Source of the DNA: Clostridia bacterium
Lineage (GTDB): Bacteria; Bacillota; Clostridia; Oscillospirales; Acutalibacteraceae
Reading direction: 5' to 3'
DNA length: 64,000 nt
Assembly: GCA_017407995.1 (NCBI GenBank)
Contig: JAFQVM010000005.1
Span: forward strand, 1-64,000
The position numbers were made by a program, and so were the translations under genes. Each line of letters begins with the position of its first letter. Position 1 is the stretch's first letter. Shown piece by piece: positions 36,396-45,227 of the stretch. Under the pieces are notes generated by a model. That model was not told the DNA's origin and ran no database searches. It was given only the letters and a program-made list of their open reading frames with translations.

Positions 36396-37673
36396 TTAAA
36401 GCACCTCATCTTTATAAACTGTTTTGCCGTTCAAAATTGTATATTTTACACGTCCGCAGAGCTTCATGCCCTTGAACGGTGTATTCTTAGACTTGCCGTG
36501 AAGCTTGTCGGGGTCAACTGTCCAACTCTCCGATTCTGAAAACACAACTATGTCCGCAGCGCTGCCAACAGCCAGACTGCCTCCCTCAACACCAAGTATT
36601 TTTGCGGGAACCGTACTCATCATATCTATGAGCTTTCGGAGTGTTATAATCCCTGTTTTTACAAGATATGTTATGCCCGCAGACAGCGAAGTTTCTATTC
36701 CGACAGAACCATTAGGAGCACTAAGGAAATCTGCTTTCTCGCTCTCTGCATGCGGTGCATGGTCTGTAGCTATCGCATCAATAGTACCGTCAACGATACC
36801 CTCAATTATAGCCAGACGGTCTTTTTCTGTCCTCAATGGTGGATTCATTCGGTAATCCGCATCACGTGACAGAAGCTTATCCTCTGTTAACGCAAAATAG
36901 TGGGGACACGTCTCCGCCGTCACATCAGCGCCTACTGCCTTTGCCGCTCTTATTATGTTGACACTCTCAGCAGTACTGACGTGGCAAATATGCACTCTTG
37001 TGCCCGTCGACATAGCCGCAGCAATCTCACGTGCCGTACCGATATCCTCAGCTGCATTAGGGATGCCCTTGACACCGAGTTTCTGCGAAACTTCGCCCTC
37101 ATTCATCAATCCGCCTAACGCCAAGGACTTCTCCTCACAATGGGCAAGAAATGGCTTACCACATCTTTGAGAAGCTTTGAGAGCTTCAAGCAATAACGGT
37201 GCTGTTTTTACAGGCTCGCCGTCATCCGAAAACGCACAGGCTCCCGCAGCACTCAAGGTATCAAAATCTACAAGCTCCTCACCTTTAAGGCCCTTGGTTA
37301 CAGCCGCTACAGGATAAACTTTAGCAGATGCGTTCTTTGCTTTTTCAAGTATATAAGCTAACGTTTCTTCATTATCGACGGAAGGTTTTGTGTTGGGCAT
37401 CGCTACAACACCCGTCACACCACCTGCAGCAGCGGCTTTACAGCCCGAAATTATATCTTCTTTATGAGTAAGACCCGGGTCACGCAGATGAACATGAAGG
37501 TCGATAAGTCCCGGTGCTGCCACAAGACCTGTGGCGTCTATTGTCTCACAGTCGGAAGGTGCATCAAAACTGCCTATTGCCGAAATTTTTCCGTCTGCAA
37601 CAAGAATATCTCCGTTAAAAGGCTCCCCCGCTCCGATAATATGAGCGTTTTTTATCAAAAGCTGTTCGGACAT
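36396..37673 (-). CDS. pyrC: Dihydroorotase (class I)
   Basis: Cyclises carbamoyl aspartate to dihydroorotate. It is 425 aa. Zinc ligands His60 and His62 in DLHVHLRDPG, Asp151 in FSDDG (the bridging Asp of class I enzymes), His178, His231, and DHAPH with the catalytic Asp304. GGAGG precedes the ATG, 5 nt after the PBP stop. Confidence 0.95.
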   Translation of the reverse strand: MSEQLLIKNAHIIGAGEPFNGDILVADGKISAIGSFDAPSDCETIDATGLVAAPGLIDLHVHLRDPGLTHKEDIISGCKAAAAGGVTGVVAMPNTKPSVDNEETLAYILEKAKNASAKVYPVAAVTKGLKGEELVDFDTLSAAGACAFSDDGEPVKTAPLLLEALKASQRCGKPFLAHCEEKSLALGGLMNEGEVSQKLGVKGIPNAAEDIGTAREIAAAMSTGTRVHICHVSTAESVNIIRAAKAVGADVTAETCPHYFALTEDKLLSRDADYRMNPPLRTEKDRLAIIEGIVDGTIDAIATDHAPHAESEKADFLSAPNGSVGIETSLSAGITYLVKTGIITLRKLIDMMSTVPAKILGVEGGSLAVGSAADIVVFSESESWTVDPDKLHGKSKNTPFKGMKLCGRVKYTILNGKTVYKDEVL

Positions 37674-37678
37674 ATAGT

Positions 37679-39943
37679 CTATTCCTCCGACTCCTCATTG
37701 TTATTATCATTCGGGAGAATCGCATCAAAAATGTTGCTTACTGACTCGCCGATTCCGCCAAGTACGTCATCAACTGCGCCCGCAGGATTTGAACACTCGG
37801 TACATTTCGCAGGAAGTGCAGTCGCTTTGTAATATCCCTTTGCCTTGCCCTTACAAGCATCTGTTGCCAAAAGGCCTGACTCCTTGCAGTACTCCTTCTG
37901 CACAACTTTGCCCGATTTCGGGAAGCTCTTGCTCTCCAAGTCCTCATGTATACGGTCAAGGAACTCTATATAGACACGTCCTGCCGGGCTGTATGCAAAC
38001 GGCACAAGCTTGGGCTTGTCATAGCCAAGCCACACAGCACAGACATAGTACGGTGTTCCGCCTGCTATCCAGCTATCTTTCTCATCAGTTGTTGTACCTG
38101 TTTTTGACATAAGCTCAAAACGGCGTACATTCTTACCGCTGCCGAAACTCGAAGTCGAAACTGTCTTAAGAATCTCTCTCATAACCTCTGCTGTATCCTC
38201 ACTGAGAACACGCTGCGGCTCTGACTTTGTTTCAAGTAAGACCTCTGAACCTGAACTGTTAGTTACTCGATAATAACAATAAGGCTCATAGTATTTACCG
38301 TTGTTGCCGAAAACCGCATATGCTGCTGCCATCTCAACAGTTGTTACACCGGTAGTCAAAGCTCCCGTCGCAAGGGGTGCTATATTGACATCGTTTGAGT
38401 CATCAAGAGTGGTGAGATGGAACGTCTCTTTCATGAAATTATACGATTCCTCAACACCCAGCATCTGAGTTATTATTCTGGCGGGTACTGTGTTGAACGA
38501 ACGCTGAACTGCGTACTGAACCGTAATATCTTTCTTATCACCCTTTGTGCCGTCAGCATTCTGTGGCCAAAGTTTACCTTTATGAACTATAGCATAGTTC
38601 TGAATCATCGTTGACCAGTTGATATAGTTCTTCTCAAGAGCAGGTGCGTAAGTCGAAAGAGGTTTTATAGATGAACCCGGCTGTCTGGGAGACTCGGAAG
38701 CTCTGTTTAGGCAGAGATTTCCGCTCTTCTCGCCCGCTTCGCCTATGATACCCACAACTCTGCCCTCATAATCCATAACAGTAGCGGCAGACTGAACAGC
38801 AGGCTTCTCCTCTGTATCAGCTTCTTTCGGGAAAGCTATACGCTCGGTATATACCTTGTTGAGAACCTCCTGAACATCCACATCAACAGCTGCATAAATC
38901 TTTAAACCGCCGTAGTTAATCTTGTCCATGGCCTGACGGGTTGTATAACCGTATTTCTCCATCAAGTCATCCCGGACGGTTTTGATAACATAGTCAACAT
39001 AGAAATCCTGATATTCTTCTTCATCAGTGGTGGGTTTCTTTGTCTCTTCATCCTCATCGGGAACATGGTTTTCACTATTCGTAAAAACAAGTTCATATGC
39101 AACCGCTGTTTCATACTCTTCCTTGGTTATCGCCTTCTCCTCAAGCATATAGCCAAGGCAAAGCTCCTGACGCTTTTTATTTTCCTCCGGATTGAGAAGC
39201 GGATTGTACTTTGTAGGATATTTAGTTATAACCGCAAGTACGGCACTCTCTGCAACATTAAGCTCACTTACATCCTTGCCGAAATACTTTTCACTTGCAG
39301 TCTGTACGCCGTAACAGCCGCTGCCGAGATAAAGCGTATTCAAATAGGCTTCAAGTATTGTATTCTTATCGTAATTATTCTCAAGATTAAGAGCTCGCTC
39401 GATTTCCTTGAACTTTCGTACAAAAGTAACCTCACTGCTCTGAGTTATATTCTTTACGAGCTGCTGAGTTATCGTTGAGCCGCCGCCGTCCGAAAGACCT
39501 GTCAGCGCACCAAAAGTACGAATCCAGTCAACGCCCTTGTGTTTTTCAAAACGCTTGTCCTCCAAACAGACAAAAGCATCCTTCAAATGCTGCGGAATAT
39601 CCTCAAAATTAACCCAAACCCTGTTCTCTTCACCATGTATCTTAGCTATTTCTACAGTTTTTCCCTCATCATCATAGGCATAAACAAACGAGGTTTGGTT
39701 CTGATTCAGCTTGTAATCATCAAGGTCGATATCCGGCTCACCATGAGCAAAAGATACTATATTGAAAATCACATATCCGCCGACTATTACAGCTACAAGC
39801 ACACAAACCACAAGCAGGCAAAGCAATGCCACAACAGCTACTCGCTTTGCTTTTTGGTTCTTCTTGTTTTTATTTTTATCTTTTACGGTATGCGCAGTTT
39901 TGCTGCCCGCTGTGCTTTTCGGGGTGCGGGAATCGTTATTCAT
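37679..39943 (-). CDS. Class A penicillin-binding protein (PBP1A family)
   Basis: Bifunctional peptidoglycan synthase of 754 aa. Lys/Asn-rich cytoplasmic tail, membrane helix 35-61, glycosyltransferase domain with EDKRF (catalytic Glu128) and GGSTITQQLVKN, then a transpeptidase with SSIK near residue 424, the SFN motif and SKTGTT near 613. The C-terminal tail carries two close Cys pairs. Strong AAAAAGGAGG precedes the ATG. It heads the run that continues into pyrC with 5 nt between, an unusual coupling of cell-wall and pyrimidine genes. Confidence 0.93.
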   Translation of the reverse strand: MNNDSRTPKSTAGSKTAHTVKDKNKNKKNQKAKRVAVVALLCLLVVCVLVAVIVGGYVIFNIVSFAHGEPDIDLDDYKLNQNQTSFVYAYDDEGKTVEIAKIHGEENRVWVNFEDIPQHLKDAFVCLEDKRFEKHKGVDWIRTFGALTGLSDGGGSTITQQLVKNITQSSEVTFVRKFKEIERALNLENNYDKNTILEAYLNTLYLGSGCYGVQTASEKYFGKDVSELNVAESAVLAVITKYPTKYNPLLNPEENKKRQELCLGYMLEEKAITKEEYETAVAYELVFTNSENHVPDEDEETKKPTTDEEEYQDFYVDYVIKTVRDDLMEKYGYTTRQAMDKINYGGLKIYAAVDVDVQEVLNKVYTERIAFPKEADTEEKPAVQSAATVMDYEGRVVGIIGEAGEKSGNLCLNRASESPRQPGSSIKPLSTYAPALEKNYINWSTMIQNYAIVHKGKLWPQNADGTKGDKKDITVQYAVQRSFNTVPARIITQMLGVEESYNFMKETFHLTTLDDSNDVNIAPLATGALTTGVTTVEMAAAYAVFGNNGKYYEPYCYYRVTNSSGSEVLLETKSEPQRVLSEDTAEVMREILKTVSTSSFGSGKNVRRFELMSKTGTTTDEKDSWIAGGTPYYVCAVWLGYDKPKLVPFAYSPAGRVYIEFLDRIHEDLESKSFPKSGKVVQKEYCKESGLLATDACKGKAKGYYKATALPAKCTECSNPAGAVDDVLGGIGESVSNIFDAILPNDNNNEESEE

Positions 39944-39990
39944 AATATGCGCCTCCTTTTTTTCTTATAGATAAACACTATTAGAGTATA

Positions 39991-39999
39991 ATTATATCA
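39991..39999 (-). promoter_or_regulatory. Extended -10 promoter for the PBP-pyr-ruvX run
   Basis: On the minus strand TGATATAAT gives a consensus -10 with the TGn extension. The -35 (TAAACA at 40014-40019, 17-nt spacer) matches in four of six positions. No PyrR-type attenuator or long leader is seen before the PBP gene. Confidence 0.55.
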
Positions 40000-40150
40000 T
40001 ACTTTTCGCAAAATGTTTAGTCTAAATATAAATATTATCAATGTTTTTATGTTAAAAAACACCTTGAAAGATTATTAACAAGTATAATTTGCTAAAAAGA
40101 CCCAATAATAGTTGTAAAAAAGCAATTATTTTGAATTCGGATGTGAAAAA

Positions 40151-40435
40151 ATGAAAAGATTATTCAGATTACTTTCGGTCTTTTTAGGCTCCTTTTCGCT
40201 TGCTTTTATTATCGCTTCATCCGCATTACCAAAAAGTCAGACAAACGCACAATACGTTATGCGTGACTACAACGGCAGAGTTGCTGTCTTCCGTAGCGGA
40301 GAAGCCTCCCCCGACGAAGTGTTTGATATTTTTACCTCGTCGCTTCCAAAAGAAGAATATGAGCGTCTGATGGGCGGAATAGCAATTCAGGACGACAAAG
40401 AATTGCAAAAACTTATCGAAGCATATACAGGTTAA
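40151..40435 (+). CDS. Small membrane-anchored or exported protein of unknown function
   Basis: It is 94 aa. Residues 1-25 form a hydrophobic signal or anchor. The rest is a small soluble domain with the pattern RDYNGRVAVFRSGE, then FDIFTSSLPKEEYERLMGG and a C-terminal LQKLIEAYTG. That pattern recurs in small Firmicutes proteins of unknown role, by recollection. The ribosome binding site is weak (GGATGTG). It stands alone between the PBP promoter and the pnuC leader. Confidence 0.6.
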   Translation: MKRLFRLLSVFLGSFSLAFIIASSALPKSQTNAQYVMRDYNGRVAVFRSGEASPDEVFDIFTSSLPKEEYERLMGGIAIQDDKELQKLIEAYTG

Positions 40436-40439
40436 AATG

Positions 40440-40468
40440 TTGATTTTTTATGCCAAGTCTGTTAGAAT
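40440..40468 (+). promoter_or_regulatory. SigA-type promoter of pnuC
   Basis: TTGATT (40440-40445), 17 nt, TAGAAT (40463-40468). Predicted start near 40475, leaving a leader of about 108 nt. Confidence 0.65.
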
Positions 40469-40485
40469 AATAAAAAAATATTTAA

Positions 40486-40572
40486 CTGCCACCGGGTAGT
40501 CGCAAATGCTTTGCATTCGCTTGACGCATCGTTAGGTCTTAGAAGATGTGTCGAACGAGTGCTTATTTTTTT
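40486..40572 (+). promoter_or_regulatory. Attenuator-type leader of pnuC with alternative hairpins
   Basis: Three elements are visible. First a small hairpin CTGCC-ACCG-GGTAG (40486-40499). Then an 8-bp hairpin GCAAATGC/GCATTCGC (40502-40520). Then an 18-position stem (40513-40530 with 40545-40562, three wobbles and one mismatch) followed by TTATTTTTTT, which is a terminator ending just before the GGAGG at 40573. The second and third share GCATTCGC (40513-40520), so they exclude each other as antiterminator and terminator. The class of any ligand-binding part was not recognised. Confidence 0.65.
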
Positions 40573-40582
40573 GGAGGTTAGA

Positions 40583-41275
40583 ATGAGTTTAATAAAATTA
40601 TTTCGTAGTTTAACAAAGTTTGAGAAAATATTATGGTTTTTATCTGTTTTATCCGTTGTTTTTTCGTTTATGCTGTCGACAAGCAAAGATTTTTTAACCC
40701 TTATCGCTTCGCTTATTGGTGTTACTGCGTTGATTTTCGTTGCAAAGGGTTACGTAATAGGTCAAGTTCTGACAGTTGTTTTCAGCATTTTCTACGGCAT
40801 AATTTCCTTTTATTTTCACTACTATGGCGAAATGATTACATATCTCGGAATGACAACACCAATAGCAATTGCCGCTGTAATTTCATGGGTCAGACATCCG
40901 TTTAAAGAAAGTGCAGAAGTCGAAGTGCAGCGTCTTAATAAAAAGAAAACTATAATAATGCTTGTTTTGGCTGTTTTGGTAACAGCAGCTTTTCACTTCA
41001 TACTTAAGCTTCTCGGAAACGCAAACCTGTTTTTCAGTACCGTTTCAATAACCACAAGCTTTCTGGCGTCATATCTCACTCTTTTCAGAAGCCCGCTCTA
41101 TGCTCTTGCATATGCAGCAAATGATATAGTTTTAATCATACTGTGGATTATGGCAACTATAGAAAACCCGTCTTATCTGCCCATGATAATATGCTTTACA
41201 GCGTTTTTGGCAAACGACCTGTACGGTTTTATAAATTGGCAACGGATGGAAAAACGGCAAAATAAAACTTTATAA
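40583..41275 (+). CDS. pnuC: PnuC-family nicotinamide mononucleotide transporter
   Basis: It is 230 aa with about seven membrane helices. GYVIGQVLTVVFSIFYGIIS and the C-terminal FLANDLYGFINWQ are typical of PnuC. Facilitates uptake of an NAD precursor (nicotinamide riboside or mononucleotide); related PnuT and PnuX proteins carry thiamine or riboflavin, so the vitamin is not certain. The ATG at 40583 follows TTGGAGG directly after the attenuator hairpin; the in-frame ATG at 40511 lies inside the hairpin region and is rejected. Confidence 0.88.
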   Translation: MSLIKLFRSLTKFEKILWFLSVLSVVFSFMLSTSKDFLTLIASLIGVTALIFVAKGYVIGQVLTVVFSIFYGIISFYFHYYGEMITYLGMTTPIAIAAVISWVRHPFKESAEVEVQRLNKKKTIIMLVLAVLVTAAFHFILKLLGNANLFFSTVSITTSFLASYLTLFRSPLYALAYAANDIVLIILWIMATIENPSYLPMIICFTAFLANDLYGFINWQRMEKRQNKTL

Positions 41276-41284
41276 AACACAAAC

Positions 41285-41318
41285 TGCCCGTCGGATTTAC
41301 TCCGACGGGCAATTTTTA
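41285..41318 (+). terminator. Terminator after pnuC
   Basis: Perfect 11-bp stem TGCCCGTCGGA/TCCGACGGGCA, 5-nt loop, then ATTTTTATT. It may also stop minus-strand readthrough from the DivIVA-like gene. Confidence 0.9.
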
Positions 41319-41888
41319 TTCGCTTTTGGGCACGACATTGTCTATCTCAGAGCAGATAACGGACATCTTATCCATCCACTCTTTCAGAAGGTCATCAGCT
41401 CTGCTTTTGGCGTTCTGGATTATCTGCATTGCCTCCTCATTGGCACGGGATACAGTTTTCTCCGCACAGCTGTTAGCATTGCGCAGTATCTCATCCGCTT
41501 TATTTATTGCGGAATTATTGCTCTCTTCAATCAAGCGCTTTTTCTCCTCTATTGCAGCCATCTCCTGCTCAAGAGCCTTCTTCCTGTTCTCTGCAACAGA
41601 AAGCTCAGCATCGATAAACTTACTCTGTTCATTTTTAAGCTTTTCAAGACTCTTGATATACTTTGCAAAAATCACGCAGTTATTGTAAAGACTGCGGTTC
41701 TGCACCCTGAGATTCTCCACTTCCTGAGAACTAACCTCTGAGTTTTCAAGCTCTGTCACACGCTTTTCCAAAGCTGTTCCCCACTCGCAAACCCTGTTAT
41801 ACTCGCTCTGGAGCATTTCAATATATGTATCCGTAGCTGTAACGTCATAACCGTTTTCAACAATCGGAAACTGTACTTTATCTGACAT
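41316..41888 (-). CDS. DivIVA-like coiled-coil protein
   Basis: It is 190 aa. The N-terminus FPIVENGYDVTATDTYIEML matches the DivIVA lipid-binding pattern (F-x3-x-x-GYD-x5-D-x-Y/F). Two long coiled-coil stretches follow (about 25-110 and 110-175), rich in Glu/Lys/Ala. Such proteins mark the septum, poles or curved membrane and scaffold cell-wall or chromosome partners. It lies 18 nt after the phosphoesterase gene, last in a three-gene run. Confidence 0.7.
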   Translation of the reverse strand: MSDKVQFPIVENGYDVTATDTYIEMLQSEYNRVCEWGTALEKRVTELENSEVSSQEVENLRVQNRSLYNNCVIFAKYIKSLEKLKNEQSKFIDAELSVAENRKKALEQEMAAIEEKKRLIEESNNSAINKADEILRNANSCAEKTVSRANEEAMQIIQNAKSRADDLLKEWMDKMSVICSEIDNVVPKSE

Positions 41889-41906
41889 ATTATCACTCTC
41901 CTGTTT

Positions 41907-43520
41907 TTATTTCATTTTCTCTTTGTATTTTAAATAATTAAAAAGCCAAATCATCAATGCAGCAACCGCTATCAACGGAAGCAGCGGCAGCAGCAAAATA
42001 ACTAAAATCACAAGTGCCGCTATAATGAAACCGCCTTTCTTGCTCTCCTTTACGGTCTCAACAGGCTTTTCCTTTTCAACGTCAGGTGCCTGACCGTCAG
42101 CGGTATAAAACGGCTGAATTTCAAGCACTGCGTCATACGACGGGATTCCCGAGTTATATAACAACGGCTCTATTAAACCACGGACATTTGGCGCAACCTT
42201 GAGTATCTTGCCTATATCCACATGAACTGCTCTCAATATTGAATCGACAATATTAAGAGTACCGACTGTTATCTTGTAATAGGCAGTATCCGGCGGATAC
42301 TTGCTTTCTCCTGCAAAGAGATTCATAACAAGTTCAGTTATAAAATCCTTAACCTTATCATCCTTGATATCCTTGTAATCCTCTTTGCTGAGTCCTGTTT
42401 CCGCCCTCGACCACGAAGCTACAGTTCCGACTCTCAAAGTGTTCAACAGCTTGCCTATAGGCTTTATCAGCCACGCAAACTTGTATATAACCTTTGGCTT
42501 TATGCTGATTGCCGTAACCATATCGGCAAGGGTATCTATATCCTCACCGGCAGCTCTAATCATATCCCTGACCATGCCTATCTGCTGATTTTCAAGACAC
42601 TCCCTAAGGCTTCGAGCGCCTAAGTCAGCATTTACAGGCTCTGTCACGCAGTCAGTAGATACTCTAACCACACCCGCATCAGGGTCAAAAGTAACGCTTC
42701 TCATCGCCGCAGGATATCCCACAAGAGAACCTGTGCTTACATCATAAATAACATTGCCACGTCGACTCCTGTGTGACGAGATATTATGAACATGAGTGTG
42801 GCCCGTAAATATAAACTGAACTCCCATATCTGCAAGCTGGTTTATTCTCACATCATGGTCGCCAAGCATATCTCCTTTTCCGATAAGACCGTACAACGGC
42901 GACGGTGCAATCAAAGGATGATGAGTCATAGCAATTATTACCTGACCGTTGTCACGGGCATCTTTAACCTGCTCGGTTATCCACTCAAAACACTCGTCAG
43001 AAAACCCGCTTTTGCCGTTCCAATTTGAGTCATCATTAAGAGCAAAAAGACGGTAACCTTCCTCAAGCTGAACTATGTATGACATACTCGCCCTGTGAAC
43101 AGCAATAGCCTCATCAGGGCCAAACTCACGGTACATATCAAACAAATCTTCACGCAGTGCGGTAGGAGTTGTTATCTGCCTGTCCCCGTCATATGCCGCA
43201 CTAACACCCTCCTGACGGAAATCGTGCGTGGCGGTTATCACATACACTCGCTTACCACGTGCTTTTAAACTGCGAAACTGCTCAATAGCCTCAGCATGAC
43301 TGTTAAGCTCTCCGTTATTGGTTACATCGCCACATACAAGAACTATATCCGAACGGTCATCTTTAGCAATCTGATTGTATGCAGCCTCAAGCACAGCAGC
43401 GCTGTTCTTTAATAACTTCTGACTTTTGAGATTAGCTCGGTCATATGCGGCACCCGAGGTACCGTTTTTTTCAGAATAATAGTGGGTATCCGTTATTACA
43501 GTAATTGTCAGCGGCTTCAT
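41907..43520 (-). CDS. Calcineurin-like metallophosphoesterase with C-terminal membrane helix
   Basis: It is 537 aa. The five metal-binding blocks are visible: DTHYYS, VCGDVTNNG, ATHDFR (with the family His), MTHHP and GHTHVH. They occupy residues 1-250. The middle has no clear homology. The C-terminus carries an acidic/basic linker and a strongly hydrophobic segment around 500-525 with a basic end, so it is tail-anchored with the enzyme in the cytoplasm (no signal peptide). The ATG overlaps the stop of the isomerase gene (ATGA). Substrate unknown. Confidence 0.82.
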   Translation of the reverse strand: MKPLTITVITDTHYYSEKNGTSGAAYDRANLKSQKLLKNSAAVLEAAYNQIAKDDRSDIVLVCGDVTNNGELNSHAEAIEQFRSLKARGKRVYVITATHDFRQEGVSAAYDGDRQITTPTALREDLFDMYREFGPDEAIAVHRASMSYIVQLEEGYRLFALNDDSNWNGKSGFSDECFEWITEQVKDARDNGQVIIAMTHHPLIAPSPLYGLIGKGDMLGDHDVRINQLADMGVQFIFTGHTHVHNISSHRSRRGNVIYDVSTGSLVGYPAAMRSVTFDPDAGVVRVSTDCVTEPVNADLGARSLRECLENQQIGMVRDMIRAAGEDIDTLADMVTAISIKPKVIYKFAWLIKPIGKLLNTLRVGTVASWSRAETGLSKEDYKDIKDDKVKDFITELVMNLFAGESKYPPDTAYYKITVGTLNIVDSILRAVHVDIGKILKVAPNVRGLIEPLLYNSGIPSYDAVLEIQPFYTADGQAPDVEKEKPVETVKESKKGGFIIAALVILVILLLPLLPLIAVAALMIWLFNYLKYKEKMK

Positions 43521-44293
43521 CCCTTATTCCTTTCCGCAATCTTTTTAAGGTTCTCATAGCTTATAGCCATGGACTCACGTGGGTCTATCTCACATATATC
43601 CTGCTCAATAACAATATATCCAACACCTGTATCACGGCATGCACGGTAACAGGCATCAAGATTCAGGTTTCCTGTTCCGACCTCCGCAAAAGTAGGAGCA
43701 AAGTCGTCACCGATTTTATAATCCTTAAAGTGACAGACCTTCATGCGACCGGCAATCTTCTCAATATAATCAACCGGATTTCCGCCGCCATGCTGTACCC
43801 AATATGTATCAAGTATGAAATTGAAATTGTCATGGTCGGTATCCTCTATGAGCATATCGATTATACGCTTTTCGCCGACCTTGCGGAACTCAAATGAATG
43901 ATTGTGATATGCAAACTGCGCTCCCAAATCACGCAGCTTACGGCCAAGCTCATCAGTAAGTTTTATAAACTCACGGACACCCTCTTCGCTATCCCTGTAC
44001 TTATCAGGCATTGCACCTATGCCAAGAGTGTCACAATGCATCATTTTGTGTTCTTTGACAACCGTTTCCGTCTCAGCAAGCATACGGTCAAATGATGTAT
44101 GTGTAACACATACATCCATGTTATATTTATCAACAAGATATGCCACTTTCTCAGGCTCAATCGGACCTATGCCCGAAATCTGTATAACATTGATGCCTAT
44201 CGAATTGAGATAAGCAAAGGTTTTTTCTGTATCCTCATAGGTCTTTATATAGTCCCTCAAGGTAAACAACTGAGCGCCGAGCTTGATTGACAT
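43517..44293 (-). CDS. Sugar phosphate isomerase/epimerase-like TIM-barrel protein
   Basis: It is 258 aa of the AP endonuclease 2/xylose isomerase-like family. LGAQLFTLRD at the N-terminus, YHNHSFEF, LDTYWVQHGGGNP and CHFKDY carry the metal-site Glu/His/Asp residues in the usual order. Probable role in inositol or sugar metabolism, not further definable. It heads the run with the metallophosphoesterase and DivIVA-like genes. GGGAG precedes the ATG. Confidence 0.85.
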   Translation of the reverse strand: MSIKLGAQLFTLRDYIKTYEDTEKTFAYLNSIGINVIQISGIGPIEPEKVAYLVDKYNMDVCVTHTSFDRMLAETETVVKEHKMMHCDTLGIGAMPDKYRDSEEGVREFIKLTDELGRKLRDLGAQFAYHNHSFEFRKVGEKRIIDMLIEDTDHDNFNFILDTYWVQHGGGNPVDYIEKIAGRMKVCHFKDYKIGDDFAPTFAEVGTGNLNLDACYRACRDTGVGYIVIEQDICEIDPRESMAISYENLKKIAERNKG

Positions 44294-44328
44294 AAAAACA
44301 CTCCCTCGATAAATTTATACTAATGTTT

Positions 44329-44357
44329 ATTATAATATAGCAAGCTTTGTCTTTCAA
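44329..44357 (-). promoter_or_regulatory. SigA-type promoter of the isomerase operon
   Basis: On the minus strand TTGAAA (44352-44357), 17 nt, TATAAT (44329-44334): near-consensus. Confidence 0.85.
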
Positions 44358-44370
44358 GTAAATTATTAAA

Positions 44371-44407
44371 AATAAAGCGTTTCGCTACATACATTTTGCG
44401 AAACGCT
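44371..44407 (-). terminator. Terminator of the nitroreductase gene
   Basis: Minus-strand stem AGCGTTTCGC/GCGAAACGCT with a 12-nt loop, then TTATTTTT, 6 nt past the stop at 44414. Confidence 0.88.
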
Positions 44408-44413
44408 CTGTTA

Positions 44414-45079
44414 TTATGCCCAGTTGAAATTTTCCTTGCCTGCGGCGACCTCAAAATGATATTTTACTATACCCAAATCCACCTTCGAATAAAATCCGGT
44501 CATTGCTTTCGCCTTAACGGTATTTCCAGAGAGTGTAAACAAAAACTTCTGTTGATTTGTAGCTGTAGGAGCCTTTTCTGCCGCAACCATGCCACGTCTA
44601 AACCAATCAGGAATTTCTCCATCTGCTTTGTAAAGTTCCTCAATAGGTTTGCCCGTGTGTGCACGGCCACGGTTCTTGCCATACCCAACAGATATTACCA
44701 TGGACAGCTTCTCGCCTTTTTCGATTTTGCACTTACTCTTTCCTTTGCTGTATGTCAGCGCTACCCAGCATGTATTAAGTCCAAGCATCTGCGCTTTTAG
44801 CACTATTCGCTCACCGTAATATCCGACAAGCTCATCAAAGTTCGGCTGTTTTTTACCAACCAAAGCTATATAGTTCGTCACTCCGCTGAAATGTCCGTAA
44901 TGCGCCATAGGACCACTGAACGCTTCAGGTTCATCGGTTATAAGCTGAATATTTAATCCGCTTTCGGCGTTGCACTGCGCTATCTCCTCTATAAGAGCCT
45001 GAAGGACTTCACCCTCTATTTTCTTATCTGTATATCGCCTTACTGAATGTCGAGCTTCAATAGCCTCAAGAATGTTCAT
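44414..45079 (-). CDS. Nitroreductase family protein (TM1586-type)
   Basis: FMN-dependent oxidoreductase fold, 221 aa. The N-terminal AIEARHSVRRYTDKKI supplies the FMN-phosphate Arg residues. GYYGERIVLKAQMLGLNTCW and the later APTATNQQKF match the TM1586-like nitroreductase subgroup. Natural substrate unknown. The ATG at 45079 has GAGGAGC upstream; a GTG at 45094 overlaps it and is rejected. Own promoter and terminator. Confidence 0.85.
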   Translation of the reverse strand: MNILEAIEARHSVRRYTDKKIEGEVLQALIEEIAQCNAESGLNIQLITDEPEAFSGPMAHYGHFSGVTNYIALVGKKQPNFDELVGYYGERIVLKAQMLGLNTCWVALTYSKGKSKCKIEKGEKLSMVISVGYGKNRGRAHTGKPIEELYKADGEIPDWFRRGMVAAEKAPTATNQQKFLFTLSGNTVKAKAMTGFYSKVDLGIVKYHFEVAAGKENFNWA

Positions 45080-45111
45080 ACAAATGCTCCTCACGATAAA
45101 TTAACATATTT

Positions 45112-45140
45112 ATTATACCATACTATGCTAAAAGATTAAA
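45112..45140 (-). promoter_or_regulatory. Extended -10 promoter of the nitroreductase gene
   Basis: On the minus strand TGGTATAAT (extended -10, hexamer 45112-45117); the -35 TTTAAT at 45135-45140 is weak, with a 17-nt spacer. Confidence 0.6.
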
Positions 45141-45227
45141 CATTTATTTATCGGACTTGCAAACAAAAAATCCGCTCGCATATAAATTACTACCGCTCTG
45201 CGGTAAAAATATCAAGGAGTAGATTTA

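Noticed and set aside
45188..45208. Inverted repeat TACCGC/GCGGTA before sigK
   Set aside because: No U-run on either strand and only 6 bp; it could be chance or a weak operator.
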